The notes below the pieces were generated by a model. The model made no database searches, was not told the DNA's origin, and was given only the letters and a program-made list of their open reading frames with translations. Shown here piece by piece: positions 8,683 through 17,869 of a stretch of 64,000 nucleotides of DNA. The DNA is from Desulfotomaculum sp. (GTDB lineage: Bacteria; Bacillota; Desulfotomaculia; Desulfotomaculales; Desulfallaceae). Location of the stretch: contig JAENYQ010000005.1 in assembly GCA_016841675.1 (NCBI GenBank), positions 1 through 64,000 of the forward strand, read 5' to 3'. The translations under genes and the position numbers were made by a program. Each line of letters opens with the position of its first letter. Position 1 is the first letter of the stretch.

Positions 8683-8726
8683 AGAGGGGTGTTGTTATCG
8701 GCATGTATTAAACATCAAACCCCTCT
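8683..8726 (+). other. Inverted repeat between biotin carrier and beta subunit genes
   Basis: AGAGGGGT at 8683-8690 pairs with ACCCCTCT at 8719-8726, enclosing 28 bases. There is no T-run after it, so a simple terminator is unlikely. It could be an attenuator or an mRNA-processing or stability element that sets the subunit ratio. Confidence 0.4.
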
Positions 8727-8784
8727 TACCAAGACTTAATTAAAAGACAAGTAGCTACTTTAAAAACATAAAAGGAGCATGGGT

Positions 8785-9897
8785 ATGGAACAGCTATTAG
8801 AAATCTTTTTTAGCATTGGAATATTCAGCCTGACTCCCGGCAACGTTGGGATGTGGGTAATCGCCTTTGTCCTCTTTTACCTAGCCATCAAAAAGGGAGT
8901 TGAACCGCTACTCCTGTTACCCATCGGGTTTGGGATATTCGCGGCCAACTTTCCACTGACTGGCCTTACGGATGAGGGCGGGCTGTTTTATATTTTCTAT
9001 CATTACGGCATTGAAACTGAATTAATACCACCTCTAATTTTTCTAGGTTTGGGGGCGATGACAGACTTTGGTCCGCTAATCGCCAACCCCAAAACGTTAC
9101 TGTTGGGAGCGGCGGCCCAAGTTGGGGTCTACGGCGCTTTCCTGGGGGCGCTGTTAATGGGCTTTACCATTAACGAAGCAGCCACTATTGGTATTATCGG
9201 TGGTGCGGACGGGCCTACTTCAATATTCTTGTCGGCCAATTTGGCCCCGCACATGATGGGTGCTGTATCAGTGGCCGCATATTCTTATATGGCACTGGTG
9301 CCTATAATTATTCCGCCTATTGCCAAAGCGCTTACCTCAGCCAAGGAGCGGGCCATGGTGATGACGCAAATGAGAGTTGTCAGCAAGACAGAAAAAATAG
9401 TATTCCCTGTTGCAACTTCCATTATCATCATGCTGCTGGTTCCCAAGTCTGCACCTTTGATTGCCATGTTTATGCTGGGCAACCTGTTCATGGAGAGCGG
9501 CGTGGTAGAAAGGTTAACTAATACCAGTCGCAATGAACTTATGAACATCGTGACCATTATATTGGGTGTTGCCGTTGGCTCCACCATGAGTGCAGCGACT
9601 TTCTTAACAGTGAAAACCATCGGCATATTTGGCATGGGTGTTGTGGCTTTCGCTTTCGCCACCGCCAGCGGTGTTTTACTTGCCAAATTCATGAACCTGT
9701 TCATCAAGAACAAAGTGAATCCGCTAATCGGGGCCGCTGGTGTATCCGCAGTTCCCATGGCGGCTCGGGTGGTACACAATATGGGTACGCAAGCCAACCC
9801 GCAAAACTACCTGATGATGCACGCTATGGGTCCCAACGTAGCTGGGGTTATCGGTACTGCGGTAGCGGCCGGTGCGTTCATAACAGCTATTCTATAA
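8785..9897 (+). CDS. Na+-translocating decarboxylase beta subunit
   Basis: Polytopic membrane subunit that decarboxylates carboxybiotin and exports Na+. The 370 residues are almost entirely hydrophobic. The family motif GGADGPTSIF is at residues 139-148; D142 corresponds to the Na+-site aspartate of OadB-type subunits. GNLFMESGVVERLT and the C-terminal AARVVHNMGTQANPQNYLMM segment are also family features. ATG 8785 was chosen because AAAGGAG ends 7 bases before it; ATG 8779 is too close to that site. Last gene of the decarboxylase set, followed by a strong hairpin. Confidence 0.95.
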   Translation: MEQLLEIFFSIGIFSLTPGNVGMWVIAFVLFYLAIKKGVEPLLLLPIGFGIFAANFPLTGLTDEGGLFYIFYHYGIETELIPPLIFLGLGAMTDFGPLIANPKTLLLGAAAQVGVYGAFLGALLMGFTINEAATIGIIGGADGPTSIFLSANLAPHMMGAVSVAAYSYMALVPIIIPPIAKALTSAKERAMVMTQMRVVSKTEKIVFPVATSIIIMLLVPKSAPLIAMFMLGNLFMESGVVERLTNTSRNELMNIVTIILGVAVGSTMSAATFLTVKTIGIFGMGVVAFAFATASGVLLAKFMNLFIKNKVNPLIGAAGVSAVPMAARVVHNMGTQANPQNYLMMHAMGPNVAGVIGTAVAAGAFITAIL

Positions 9898-9925
9898 TCA
9901 ACGTTTGAAAGTTTTGATTTAATTT

Positions 9926-9972
9926 AACAGCTAGTGCATACATTATACTTCATGATGTATGCACTAGCTGTT
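9926..9972. terminator. Terminator hairpin between convergent genes
   Basis: AACAGCTAGTGCATAC pairs perfectly with GTATGCACTAGCTGTT, a 16-bp stem with a 15-base loop. It lies between the converging beta-subunit gene and the sigma-54 activator gene and could stop transcription from the decarboxylase side. Confidence 0.65.
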
Positions 9973-9974
9973 TA

Positions 9975-10050
9975 GGGGGTCAGGCTCTTAACTTATTAAC
10001 TTATTGGCTGAATTTTGCCAATAAGTTAATAAGTTAAGAGCCTGACCCCC
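9975..10050. repeat. Palindromic repeat B, copy 1
   Basis: A perfect 76-base hairpin with 34-bp arms starting GGGGGTCAGGCTCTTAAC and an 8-base loop TGAATTTT. Copies lie at 26906-26978, 34961-35034 and 36391-36466, with a half copy at 36475-36496. This copy and the 36.4-kb copy have the loop in one orientation; the other two have it reversed. Confidence 0.9.
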
Positions 10051-10064
10051 TTTTGACCCCCTTT

Positions 10065-12176
10065 TTATATCTCGTACCCTTCTTGTTTGATGCGATTCAT
10101 TTTCCTCACAATGGTGGACTGGTCTACGTGCAGAGCTTTGGCTGCTTTATATGTGCTGCCCAATTGTTTAATGGCGGAGCCGATTAGTTGGCGTTCCAGC
10201 AGGAGCTGTGCTTTTTTCAGGGGCATAATGCCGTTAACGGTTACCTCGCTGTAATCCGGCTGCGGTTGGGGGGCAATATCATTGGGTATTTCGGCGATGT
10301 CTATAACTTTAGCGGAAGTAGTAACCAGCAGCCGTTCCACCACATTTTTTATTTCCCTCACGTTGCCGGGCCAGGAGTAATGCTGCAGGGCTTGATATGT
10401 CTTGGATGAAAAATCTTTTTCCAATTCGTAGACTTGTTCAAAATGTTTTTTAAAAAAATACACCAGAGGTATGATATCGTCCTTTCTTTCCCTTAGCGGC
10501 GGCACCCTGATCGGTACCACGTTCAGCCTGAAATACAGATCCTCGCGAAACTTACCCTGCTCGACCAACTCTTTTAGTCTCTTATTGGTAGCCGCGATAA
10601 AACGCACATTTATGGAGCGGGGCTTTATTCCGCCCACCCGGGTAATTTCTTTTTCCTGAATGGCCCGCAGTAATTTGACCTGGAATGATGGGGGCAGGTC
10701 ACCCACTTCGTCCAGGAACAGGGTGCCGTTATCGGCAAGCTCAAACATACCTGGTTTTCCTTCCTTGTTGGCACCGGTAAAGGCGCCTTTGTCGTAGCCA
10801 AATAACTCCGACTCCAGCAAATTCTCGGGTATGGCGCCACAGTTAATCGTGATAAACGGCTCTTCGCGCCGCTTGCTCTGCCGGTGAATGGTCTTGGCCA
10901 CTACTTCCTTGCCTACTCCCGACTCGCCCAGAAGGAGCACCGAAGAGTCTACCTGGCTCAGACGTAGAGCTACGCCCATAACTGTTTTCATAATTGTAGA
11001 TTTAACCACCACGCCGTCCTGATCCATGAACCTGCTACGCAGCTGGGTTAGTTCACCATGGTATCTTTCGCTAAGGGCCAGACTTGCTTCAAGCTGGTTT
11101 TTTAGGTTGTTCAAGTCAGTCATATCGCGGATGTTAATTACCACCCGCACTATCTCACCTTGTTGGTTAATAACCGGGCTGCCAGTGATTAGCAGGTCAT
11201 TGCTGTCAGCCGTTTGCTCCGATACGGTTACTGCTTCTCCTTTTTCGATCACGTTCTCCACAACCGAATTAGTATATACATGTTTGTCAACCAGATCCTG
11301 AATAGTCATGTTCTGCAGAGCATCCCGTGGTATGCCGGTAATTCTTTCGTTGGCCCGGTTGGCGCGAATTATTTTACCGCTGCAGTCGGTGATTAAAATT
11401 CCGTCATACGAAGATTCAATAATGGTCTCCAATTCTTTATTTAATTGTTTTACCGAGCTAAGTTCTTCGGAGATGAACTCGAATTCGGAAATATCCTGGA
11501 ATACGCCGATGGCGCCCACAACCTTGTTATTTTCCTCAATAGGGGTGCGGTTGGTCAGGTATGTGTGGGTGCCTGAAGTGAAATCGACGGTAAATTTTAA
11601 ATGCGATTGGTACTGGCCTTCCCTGAGCACGTCCAGCAGACCTTGGGGAACGATTACTTCAGAGAGGTGGCGACCCATGGCCTCGCTTTTTCCCCGGCGG
11701 GTAATTTTTTCCGCCGCATGGTTGAACATGGTGACAATGCCGTTTTCATCAATGGCGACTATGCCGTTATGCGCCGCGTCCATAATGGTATCGATCTTTT
11801 GAAACATACGGCTGGCTTCTCTGAACATGGCCTGTCCTACGTCTGACCGATCCAAGACGCCAATGGGATGCCCCTTATCGTTAACTACGGGAAATATGTT
11901 GTCCGGCATGGTCCAGGAGTCGGACACAGGGGTATTTTCTCTTAACACCAGGACGTCACTGCGCATGATGGATTGAACGGATACATTACCTGAGAGTGCC
12001 TGGGGGCCGGCGAAAACTATTTCATCTCTGGAGACGATGCCTACTACATTGTCATCCTGGTCGGTTACCGGAACACCGGGTAGTTTGGAGTTTATAATTA
12101 TATCCCACGCTTTAAGCGCATCGTCGTCAATTTTTAGCGTCAATTCGCTTTTAATCATGATGTCTTGAACTCGCAT
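10065..12176 (-). CDS. Sigma-54-dependent activator: CBS-CBS-PAS-PAS-AAA+-Fis
   Basis: Bacterial enhancer-binding protein of 703 residues. In order: two CBS motifs (about 5-115), two PAS domains (about 125-235 and 250-365), an AAA+ domain with Walker A GESGVGKE at 417-424, the sigma-54 contact loop GAFTGA at 464-469 and Walker [10 protein letters not shown] at 485-493, then a C-terminal Fis-type HTH (about 655-700). No receiver domain is present, so it likely senses a ligand (adenosyl nucleotide via CBS, or acyl/aromatic effector via PAS) directly. ATG 12176 follows GGAGG at 7 bases; an in-frame ATG at 12197 lacks such a site. Its presumed targets are the two sigma-54 promoters at 4647 and 6310. 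Confidence 0.95.
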   Translation of the reverse strand: MRVQDIMIKSELTLKIDDDALKAWDIIINSKLPGVPVTDQDDNVVGIVSRDEIVFAGPQALSGNVSVQSIMRSDVLVLRENTPVSDSWTMPDNIFPVVNDKGHPIGVLDRSDVGQAMFREASRMFQKIDTIMDAAHNGIVAIDENGIVTMFNHAAEKITRRGKSEAMGRHLSEVIVPQGLLDVLREGQYQSHLKFTVDFTSGTHTYLTNRTPIEENNKVVGAIGVFQDISEFEFISEELSSVKQLNKELETIIESSYDGILITDCSGKIIRANRANERITGIPRDALQNMTIQDLVDKHVYTNSVVENVIEKGEAVTVSEQTADSNDLLITGSPVINQQGEIVRVVINIRDMTDLNNLKNQLEASLALSERYHGELTQLRSRFMDQDGVVVKSTIMKTVMGVALRLSQVDSSVLLLGESGVGKEVVAKTIHRQSKRREEPFITINCGAIPENLLESELFGYDKGAFTGANKEGKPGMFELADNGTLFLDEVGDLPPSFQVKLLRAIQEKEITRVGGIKPRSINVRFIAATNKRLKELVEQGKFREDLYFRLNVVPIRVPPLRERKDDIIPLVYFFKKHFEQVYELEKDFSSKTYQALQHYSWPGNVREIKNVVERLLVTTSAKVIDIAEIPNDIAPQPQPDYSEVTVNGIMPLKKAQLLLERQLIGSAIKQLGSTYKAAKALHVDQSTIVRKMNRIKQEGYEI

Positions 12177-12568
12177 TAAACCGCCTCCAATATTCATTGC
12201 ACGAAACTCAGGTTTTATTTATCATCAATCATAACATATATTGCTCCGTCCATATATGGTGGCAGGAGTTTCTAAAACTATTGCATTTGTGAGTTTTTGT
12301 GCCGCTATTATCCAGCGGGTAACTTAGTTGAATGTATGGTGTACCTGTTTTTTTGTGCGGGTTCTATATTGCTCTTAATTTAGTCTTAATTCAAAGTAAA
12401 ATCAATCATTTTAGTGCTGTCAAATTTTAAATCCACTACATATCCCAACAACATTGAATTTCTTTAAATAAAAATACAACATAAAAAGGATAATCAAGAT
12501 TTGCGTTTAATGTAATAAGTAACTATTATGAAAAGACAGTTTCATTTAACGAAACAGACAAGGGGGCG
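12177..12568. other. Divergent intergenic region, activator and iclR
   Basis: About 390 AT-rich bases between the divergently transcribed sigma-54 activator and the IclR gene. The only clear element is the inverted repeat at 12539-12555. No gene and no sigma-54 promoter is seen. Confidence 0.5.
12539..12555. promoter_or_regulatory. Candidate IclR operator
   Basis: GTTTCATTTAACGAAAC is a 17-bp inverted repeat with perfect GTTTC/GAAAC arms. It ends 13 bases before the iclR start at 12569, a position suited to autorepression. Assignment to this regulator is by position only. Confidence 0.45.
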
Positions 12569-13405
12569 ATGCTTTTGGGGGACTTTGACTCTTCAACGGA
12601 AGGTAAATCTGCTTCAGGCGTACGGGCAGTGGAGCGGGCCGCCGATATTCTAGTCAGCCTTGGGGAAGGGGAAAAAACTTTAACGGAAATCAGCAACGGG
12701 CTAAACCTCAATAAGACAACTGTTTACAGGTTGCTTGGCACACTGCAAAAAAAAGATTTTGTTCTCAAAAATGCTGAGAATGGGAAATATTATCTACATT
12801 GGGGCTTGATTGGATTGTTTCACTCCGGTTTGGAAAGGAGTCAGGGGTTAGTACAAAACGCCTATCCCTTCATGGAGAAGCTATGGAAGTTAACTAGCGA
12901 GACAGTTACGCTGTACATAAAAAAAGGGCAATACCGAATTTGTGTGTCCGAAATAGTAAGCGAGCACCCGTTGAAATTTGCTGTGGGCGTAGGAACAGTG
13001 GTGCCGATAAATGCGTATACCGGTTCGCCTGGTAAAATATTTCTGGCTTATATGACTAGGGAAGAAGTAACCGATGTCCTGAGTCATGAGAAGACAAGCC
13101 ACGGTTTTAAAGTCACCGATCAAGGCTTGTTGCTCAAAGAACTAAGTGAGATAAAACAGCGGGGGTGGGCTGTCAGCTACGGGGAAAGGATTAAGGGTGG
13201 AGCCAGTTTATCGGTTCCCATATGGAACAGGCAGGGAGATGTAGTAGCGTCACTCAACATATTTGGGCCCTATGCTAGGCTGAACGAGAATGTTTTACTT
13301 GGGTTTCTTGATTTGTTAAAAGAATGCGCGCAGGCTGCTTCGGTTCGACTTGGCGGCGTACCGAACAAATTCTGGGGAGGTGGGGATGAGAATAGCAGCT
13401 TTTAA
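12569..13405 (+). CDS. IclR-family transcriptional regulator
   Basis: A 278-residue regulator with an N-terminal winged helix (about 18-80; LNLNKTTVYRLLGTL is the recognition region) and a C-terminal IclR effector domain (about 90-265) with AYTGSPGKIFLAYM and the GGASLSVPIWNRQGDVVASLNI core. IclR proteins sense small organic acids or aromatics and control the adjacent catabolic genes. It lies 78 bases upstream of gctA on the same strand and probably regulates the CoA-transferase. AGGGGG is only 2 bases from ATG 12569; a TTG at 12575 would fit the site better. Confidence 0.93.
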   Translation: MLLGDFDSSTEGKSASGVRAVERAADILVSLGEGEKTLTEISNGLNLNKTTVYRLLGTLQKKDFVLKNAENGKYYLHWGLIGLFHSGLERSQGLVQNAYPFMEKLWKLTSETVTLYIKKGQYRICVSEIVSEHPLKFAVGVGTVVPINAYTGSPGKIFLAYMTREEVTDVLSHEKTSHGFKVTDQGLLLKELSEIKQRGWAVSYGERIKGGASLSVPIWNRQGDVVASLNIFGPYARLNENVLLGFLDLLKECAQAASVRLGGVPNKFWGGGDENSSF

Positions 13406-13483
13406 TTGCAATGATGAACCCGTAAAGGAATTAGTTTAATTCGTGTGATAGCCGAAAGCTCATCATTAGGGGAGGAACTGGTT

Positions 13484-14404
13484 TTGAATGGCAATAATAA
13501 TGCAAACAAGCAGATGACATTAAAAGATGCCATAGGGAAGTATGTTAAAGACGACTGCAGTATCACTTTCGGCGGTTTTATAGGCAGGGACTGCGTTGCT
13601 GCCGTGCATGAAATAATCAGGCAGGGTATTAAAAACCTAACGGTTATCGACGACAGTAAAACAGATATGATGGATTTACTGGTGGGAGCCGGCGCGGTTA
13701 AACGATGGGAAGGTGCCTACTTAGGTTACGGAGCCATCGGTTTAGCGCCTAATATCAGACGGTCGGTGGAAAAGGGGATTCCCGCTAAATTCGAACTGGA
13801 AGACTGGTCCAATGCGGGAATCAGCATGCGCTACCTGGCCGGCAGCCTGAACATCCCGTTTATGGCCACCAAATCTATGCTGGGTACTGACATCTTAAAG
13901 TATAACCAGCGGATTAAAGTCATCAACGATCCTTATGCAGGGGAACCGGTGGCCCTGGTGCCGGCTGCTCACCCGGACGTTGCGGTTATTCACGTGCAGC
14001 GGGCGGACGCCATGGGCAACGCTCAGGTATGGGGTTTTACCGGCAACGATGAAAACAAGGCCCGGGCCGCCAAACATACTATAATTACCTGTGAGGAAAT
14101 TGTAGCCACAGATGAAATTAGGCGCCAGGGCAACATGACTGCCATCCCCTTTTATTGCGTGGACGCTGTTGTGCAGGTACCTTATGGCTGCCACCCGCAA
14201 TCCTGTTATGGCTATTATGCCTACGATGTGCTGTTCTGTGGCGATTACCACGAGGCAGCCAAGGACAGGGAGCAGTTTTTGAGCTGGCTGGACCGTTATG
14301 TTTTCGAATCCGAAGACCATGCCGCTTACTGTGCCAAAGTGGGCTGGAGTCGGCTGCAGAATTTGATGACCATGGAACGCCATTTCAACCGTATCCCGGG
14401 TTAA
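13484..14404 (+). CDS. gctA: Glutaconate-type CoA-transferase subunit A
   Basis: Alpha subunit of a family I CoA-transferase; with GctB it moves CoA from acetyl-CoA to glutaconate or a related dicarboxylate such as glutarate. The 306 residues show the family core ITFGGFIGRDCVAAVHEIIR, LLVGAGAVKRWEGAYLGYG and VHVQRADAMGNAQVWG-like segments (here VIHVQRADAMGNAQ). TTG 13484 is chosen because AGGGGAGG ends about 8 bases upstream; an ATG at 13514 is the alternative. Eleven bases separate it from gctB. Similar subunits also occur in other acid CoA-transferases, so the exact acid is inferred from the decarboxylase nearby. Confidence 0.88.
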   Translation: MNGNNNANKQMTLKDAIGKYVKDDCSITFGGFIGRDCVAAVHEIIRQGIKNLTVIDDSKTDMMDLLVGAGAVKRWEGAYLGYGAIGLAPNIRRSVEKGIPAKFELEDWSNAGISMRYLAGSLNIPFMATKSMLGTDILKYNQRIKVINDPYAGEPVALVPAAHPDVAVIHVQRADAMGNAQVWGFTGNDENKARAAKHTIITCEEIVATDEIRRQGNMTAIPFYCVDAVVQVPYGCHPQSCYGYYAYDVLFCGDYHEAAKDREQFLSWLDRYVFESEDHAAYCAKVGWSRLQNLMTMERHFNRIPG

Positions 14405-14415
14405 GGAGGATCAAG

Positions 14416-15264
14416 ATGGGCAATCAAAAATACACGGCTTCTGAATTAATGGCCATAATGACCGCTAAAGAATTTAGGGACTGGGAAGTGGCGTTTGTGG
14501 GAATAGGTATACCCTTGGTAGCCGGCATAACCGCCAAGCGTTTTCACGCTCCTAACCTGAATATAGTCTATGAATCCGGCTGCATTGGACCGCAAAAATA
14601 CAGGGTTGATTTTAACGTTGGTGATTCCTCAGCCGCCGACGGGGCACTTTGCCTTACTTCCGAGTGGCGGGTATTCAGCGACATGCAGTGCGGTTACTAT
14701 GACGTGGGTGTGCTTGGCGCCGCCCAGGTGGACAAATACGGTAACCTTAATACCACCGCTATTTTTGGCAGCCAGGACTATCAATCGCCTAAAGTGCGTT
14801 TGCCGGGCAGTGGTGGCGGTAACGACATCGGATCCAATATTGGTCGCGTAGTGGTGATGCTCAGGTTGGAGCCTTTGCGCTTTGTAGAAAAGGTGGATTA
14901 CCTTACCACCCCGGGCTTCCTGGACGGGGCGCCGGATGCCAGAAAGAGGGCGGGCCTTTTGGGCAGCGGCCCTGCGGCAGTGGTTACGGATAAGGCATTA
15001 TTCAGGTTTGATGCATCAACCAGCGAAATGTACCTGGATACCATCTATCCAGGGGTGGATGTCCAGGATATTAAATCCCTGGTGGGCTGGGAACTTAAAA
15101 TATCCCCCGACTTGAAAGTGGCCTCAGAGCCTACCGATGAAGAACTCGCTGCTGTACGGGCGTCGGACCCGGCCAACCTAATTATGGGTGGAGTTGCCGC
15201 CAGAAAAAGGCTGTCGGGCCTGGATGAATATATTGAAGTAACTATAAAGAACTCAGGCAAATAA
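14416..15264 (+). CDS. gctB: Glutaconate-type CoA-transferase subunit B
   Basis: Beta subunit of the CoA-transferase, 282 residues. E53 in the VYESGCIG motif matches the catalytic Glu54 of the Acidaminococcus glutaconate CoA-transferase beta subunit, which forms the glutamyl-CoA thioester. LPGSGGGNDIGS near 131-142 is the oxyanion/CoA-binding glycine loop of the family. ATG 14416 has AAGGAGGA just upstream, and the gene follows gctA closely. The open frame extends upstream to 14155, inside gctA, but only this start has a ribosome site. The pair would activate glutarate or glutaconate for the dehydrogenase and decarboxylase encoded upstream. Confidence 0.9.
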   Translation: MGNQKYTASELMAIMTAKEFRDWEVAFVGIGIPLVAGITAKRFHAPNLNIVYESGCIGPQKYRVDFNVGDSSAADGALCLTSEWRVFSDMQCGYYDVGVLGAAQVDKYGNLNTTAIFGSQDYQSPKVRLPGSGGGNDIGSNIGRVVVMLRLEPLRFVEKVDYLTTPGFLDGAPDARKRAGLLGSGPAAVVTDKALFRFDASTSEMYLDTIYPGVDVQDIKSLVGWELKISPDLKVASEPTDEELAAVRASDPANLIMGGVAARKRLSGLDEYIEVTIKNSGK

Positions 15265-15291
15265 TCAAGTAAATATAAATTAACAATTCTA

Positions 15292-15319
15292 CATCAGGGG
15301 CGCTTCGAGGCCCCTGATG
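15292..15319 (+). terminator. Hairpin after gctB
   Basis: CATCAGGGGC pairs with GCCCCTGATG across an 8-base loop 28 bases past the gctB stop. No clear T-run follows, so it may be a weak terminator or a 3'-end stabiliser. Confidence 0.5.
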
Positions 15320-15462
15320 CCCATTAAGATGGGTAATATGTGGCTAACAGCTAACAGCTAACTGGTAAAGATTTTTCAATCTGTCTTTGTTGTGGCGTTG
15401 GTATCTCAGCAGAGCTTCGCCATAAAGGATAGTAATTGCATAATGTTTTTTAAAATGTCTCT

Positions 15463-16065
15463 TTATTGGATGACACTATGCCGGTGCTCTCCCGGCCTAT
15501 CCTCACACCACCGGCGAACAAGGTTATGTGGCAAACCAAACTGGTCCAGTATCCGCCCAACCAAATGATTGACCAGATCATCAATGGTAGCCGGGTGATT
15601 ATAAAATGCTGGCATAGGCGGGACAAGGCACGCCCCTGCCCTGGTTGCCGCAAGCATGTTTTCAAGATGGATAACGCTTAAGGGTGTTTCCCGCGGAACT
15701 AGAATTAGCTTCTTCCGTTCCTTAAGCATCACGTCGGCGGCACGGATAATGAGGTTTTCGGCCAGGCCATGCGCAATCGAAGCAAGTGTTTTCATGCTGC
15801 AGGGAATAACGGCCATGCCGCTTGTTTGAAATGAACCACTGGCAACCGGTGCCCCAACGTCACGATGGTCGTGGGAAAAGTGGGCCATTTTACGTACCGC
15901 ATCAACGGTTAAGCTTGTCTCCAGTGCAATTGTTTTTTCGGCCCAACTGCTCAAGAGAAGGTGTATTTCCACCTTCGGACATTCCCGTAAAGCCTCCAAA
16001 AGCCTGATGCCGTAGATTGCCCCGGTAGCTCCTGATATTGCAACAATAATTCGCTTAACTTCCAT
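15463..16065 (-). CDS. ubiX: Flavin prenyltransferase UbiX
   Basis: Makes prenylated FMN, the cofactor of UbiD-type decarboxylases, from FMN and dimethylallyl phosphate. The 200 residues show ISGATGAIYG at 10-19 (FMN phosphate binding), VIPCSMKTLASIAHG in the middle and KLILVPRETPLS with the conserved arginine. GGAGGTG precedes ATG 16065. It lies downstream of the acyl-CoA ligase on the same strand; the UbiD partner is 7 kb away at 23323-24810 on the same strand. Confidence 0.95.
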   Translation of the reverse strand: MEVKRIIVAISGATGAIYGIRLLEALRECPKVEIHLLLSSWAEKTIALETSLTVDAVRKMAHFSHDHRDVGAPVASGSFQTSGMAVIPCSMKTLASIAHGLAENLIIRAADVMLKERKKLILVPRETPLSVIHLENMLAATRAGACLVPPMPAFYNHPATIDDLVNHLVGRILDQFGLPHNLVRRWCEDRPGEHRHSVIQ

Positions 16066-16107
16066 TTTTACACCTCCACTGTGTTAATTTAGGTTGAAAT
16101 TTTGTTT

Positions 16108-17610
16108 CTATTCTGTTAACTTTCTTTTTAAGATTTTACCAGTGGGGTTTTTAGGTAATTCTTTTAAAAACTCTATGTTGCGCGGCACTTTATACGAGGC
16201 CATTCTTTGCTTGCAAAAGTCAATTAGTTCCTCGGTCGTCATCTCTTCGCCTTCCTTTAAGCGGATATAAGCTTTCGGTACTTCACCGCGGATAGGATCT
16301 TGTATTCCCAATACAGCTACTTCCATTACCTTGGGATGCTGGTAAATAACTTCTTCCACTTCTCGGGGATAAACATTGTAACCGCCGCATACGAACATAT
16401 CTTTCTTGCGGTCTACGATATAAAAGTAACCGTCCTGGTCGTATTGACCTAAATCGCCGGTACGGTACCACTCCCCGTCAAACGCATCCCTGGTTGCCTC
16501 CGGCATTTCCCAGTAGCCTTTAAAGATACCAGGGCCTTTTACCAGGATTTCACCCACCTCTTCTGCCGGTAGATTGTTGCTTAACTTATCGACTACTTTA
16601 ACTTGGACACCGTTGGCTGCCGGTCCAACTGATCCGACCCTGCCATGCCCGAGCCTGTTATAAGTTATGGTCGAACTGGTTTCAGTCGCGCCATATGTTT
16701 CGCAAAAGCCCACACCAAACGTATCCGCAATTTCCTTGATATGACCAACAGGCATTGAAGCTCCGGCGGAATGGGCAAATCGCCATGCTTGCAAATTATG
16801 TTTCTTGCTATCGTATTGCTTCAGCATAAAAATATACATAGTCGGAACACCGGCAAAATGGGTAGCCTGATAGCGGGTTAATAAATCCAGGGCTAAATCA
16901 GCGTTAAAACGCTGCATAGTAATAATGCCCGCACCGGCGTAGAAAGGACCGAGCACGGCTAACACAAAAAATATATGGCAATAGGGGGCGGCTGTCATAA
17001 ACAAGTCCTGGTCGTTAATGTGCAATAATTGCGCGCTTATATCAGCGATGGACATAAAATTGCCATGGGTGAGCATAGCCCCTTTGGGCTGCCCGGTAGT
17101 ACCCGACGTGTACAATAGTGAAACCATATCTTCGGAATCACATTCCACTAGATTATAATATTCCGAAGCTTCGGAAACTAATGAGTAAAAGTCTACAGTG
17201 TCATTAACCTGGCCTCCAACGGTAATAATTTTTTCCAGTTGCGGAAACCGATTGGCTACTCCCATTAAATTCTGTTCAATTTCAGTCGCCGAACCGATTA
17301 AAACCATGGCCCTGGAATTGTTAAGGATGTAAGATATTTCGCTAGTTTTATATAAAATATTAAATGGTGTGACCGAGGCTCCTATCTTTACCGCTCCAAA
17401 GTAAGCAAATAAATATTCGGGTGAGTTCGGCAGGTAAATGGCCACTCTATCGCCTTTTTTTACCCCTATATTAACCAGAGCATTACTTACTTTATTGACG
17501 ATTTTGTCAAACTCGGACCAAGTGAACTCCCTTCCGTCATCCCCGCATATAATAGCTTTGTAGTGGGGTTGTATAGAAGCATTATTGGTAATTAAATTAG
17601 AAATGTTCAA
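16108..17610 (-). CDS. AMP-forming acyl-CoA (acid-CoA) ligase
   Basis: Adenylate-forming enzyme that activates a carboxylic acid to its CoA thioester with ATP. The 500 residues contain the P-loop YTSGTTGQPKGAML at 167-180, the YGATETSS adenine-binding motif, GEWYRTGDLG and the C-terminal catalytic lysine K492 in NPTGKILKR. Start is TTG 17610 with GGAGG 6 bases upstream. The context (UbiX, UbiD, TRAP transporter) makes an aromatic or phthalate-type acid more likely than a fatty acid, but sequence alone does not decide this. Transcribed toward ubiX. Confidence 0.9.
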   Translation of the reverse strand: MNISNLITNNASIQPHYKAIICGDDGREFTWSEFDKIVNKVSNALVNIGVKKGDRVAIYLPNSPEYLFAYFGAVKIGASVTPFNILYKTSEISYILNNSRAMVLIGSATEIEQNLMGVANRFPQLEKIITVGGQVNDTVDFYSLVSEASEYYNLVECDSEDMVSLLYTSGTTGQPKGAMLTHGNFMSIADISAQLLHINDQDLFMTAAPYCHIFFVLAVLGPFYAGAGIITMQRFNADLALDLLTRYQATHFAGVPTMYIFMLKQYDSKKHNLQAWRFAHSAGASMPVGHIKEIADTFGVGFCETYGATETSSTITYNRLGHGRVGSVGPAANGVQVKVVDKLSNNLPAEEVGEILVKGPGIFKGYWEMPEATRDAFDGEWYRTGDLGQYDQDGYFYIVDRKKDMFVCGGYNVYPREVEEVIYQHPKVMEVAVLGIQDPIRGEVPKAYIRLKEGEEMTTEELIDFCKQRMASYKVPRNIEFLKELPKNPTGKILKRKLTE

Positions 17611-17869
17611 TTTTAACCTCCAGATTTAATATTAATACTAGATTAAATCAAATTGATAACAATAGCCACTATCAGAGCTTTCTCATTTTTTAGGGAAACA
17701 TACCGGCCTCTTTTTTTATATTGCCGGTACAAACAAAGATCTCCTGGGCCAGAATGGGGTAGAGTTACATCATATAATCATTTGACTATTGTTTCTCTAA
17801 AAAAATGTTTCTCTAAAAAACACCTATTATTTTTCTGCCTTCTTTTTTTATTTTCCAAGTGCCAGGTCT
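17611..17869. other. Gene-free spacer before the IS200 remnant
   Basis: AT-rich sequence with a direct duplication of the word TTTCTCTAAAAAA (about 17790 and 17808). I see no gene. Confidence 0.4.

Noticed and set aside
9285-9797. Minus-strand frame of 170 codons opposite the decarboxylase beta subunit
   Set aside because: Reverse reading of a hydrophobic membrane-protein gene; no start signal.
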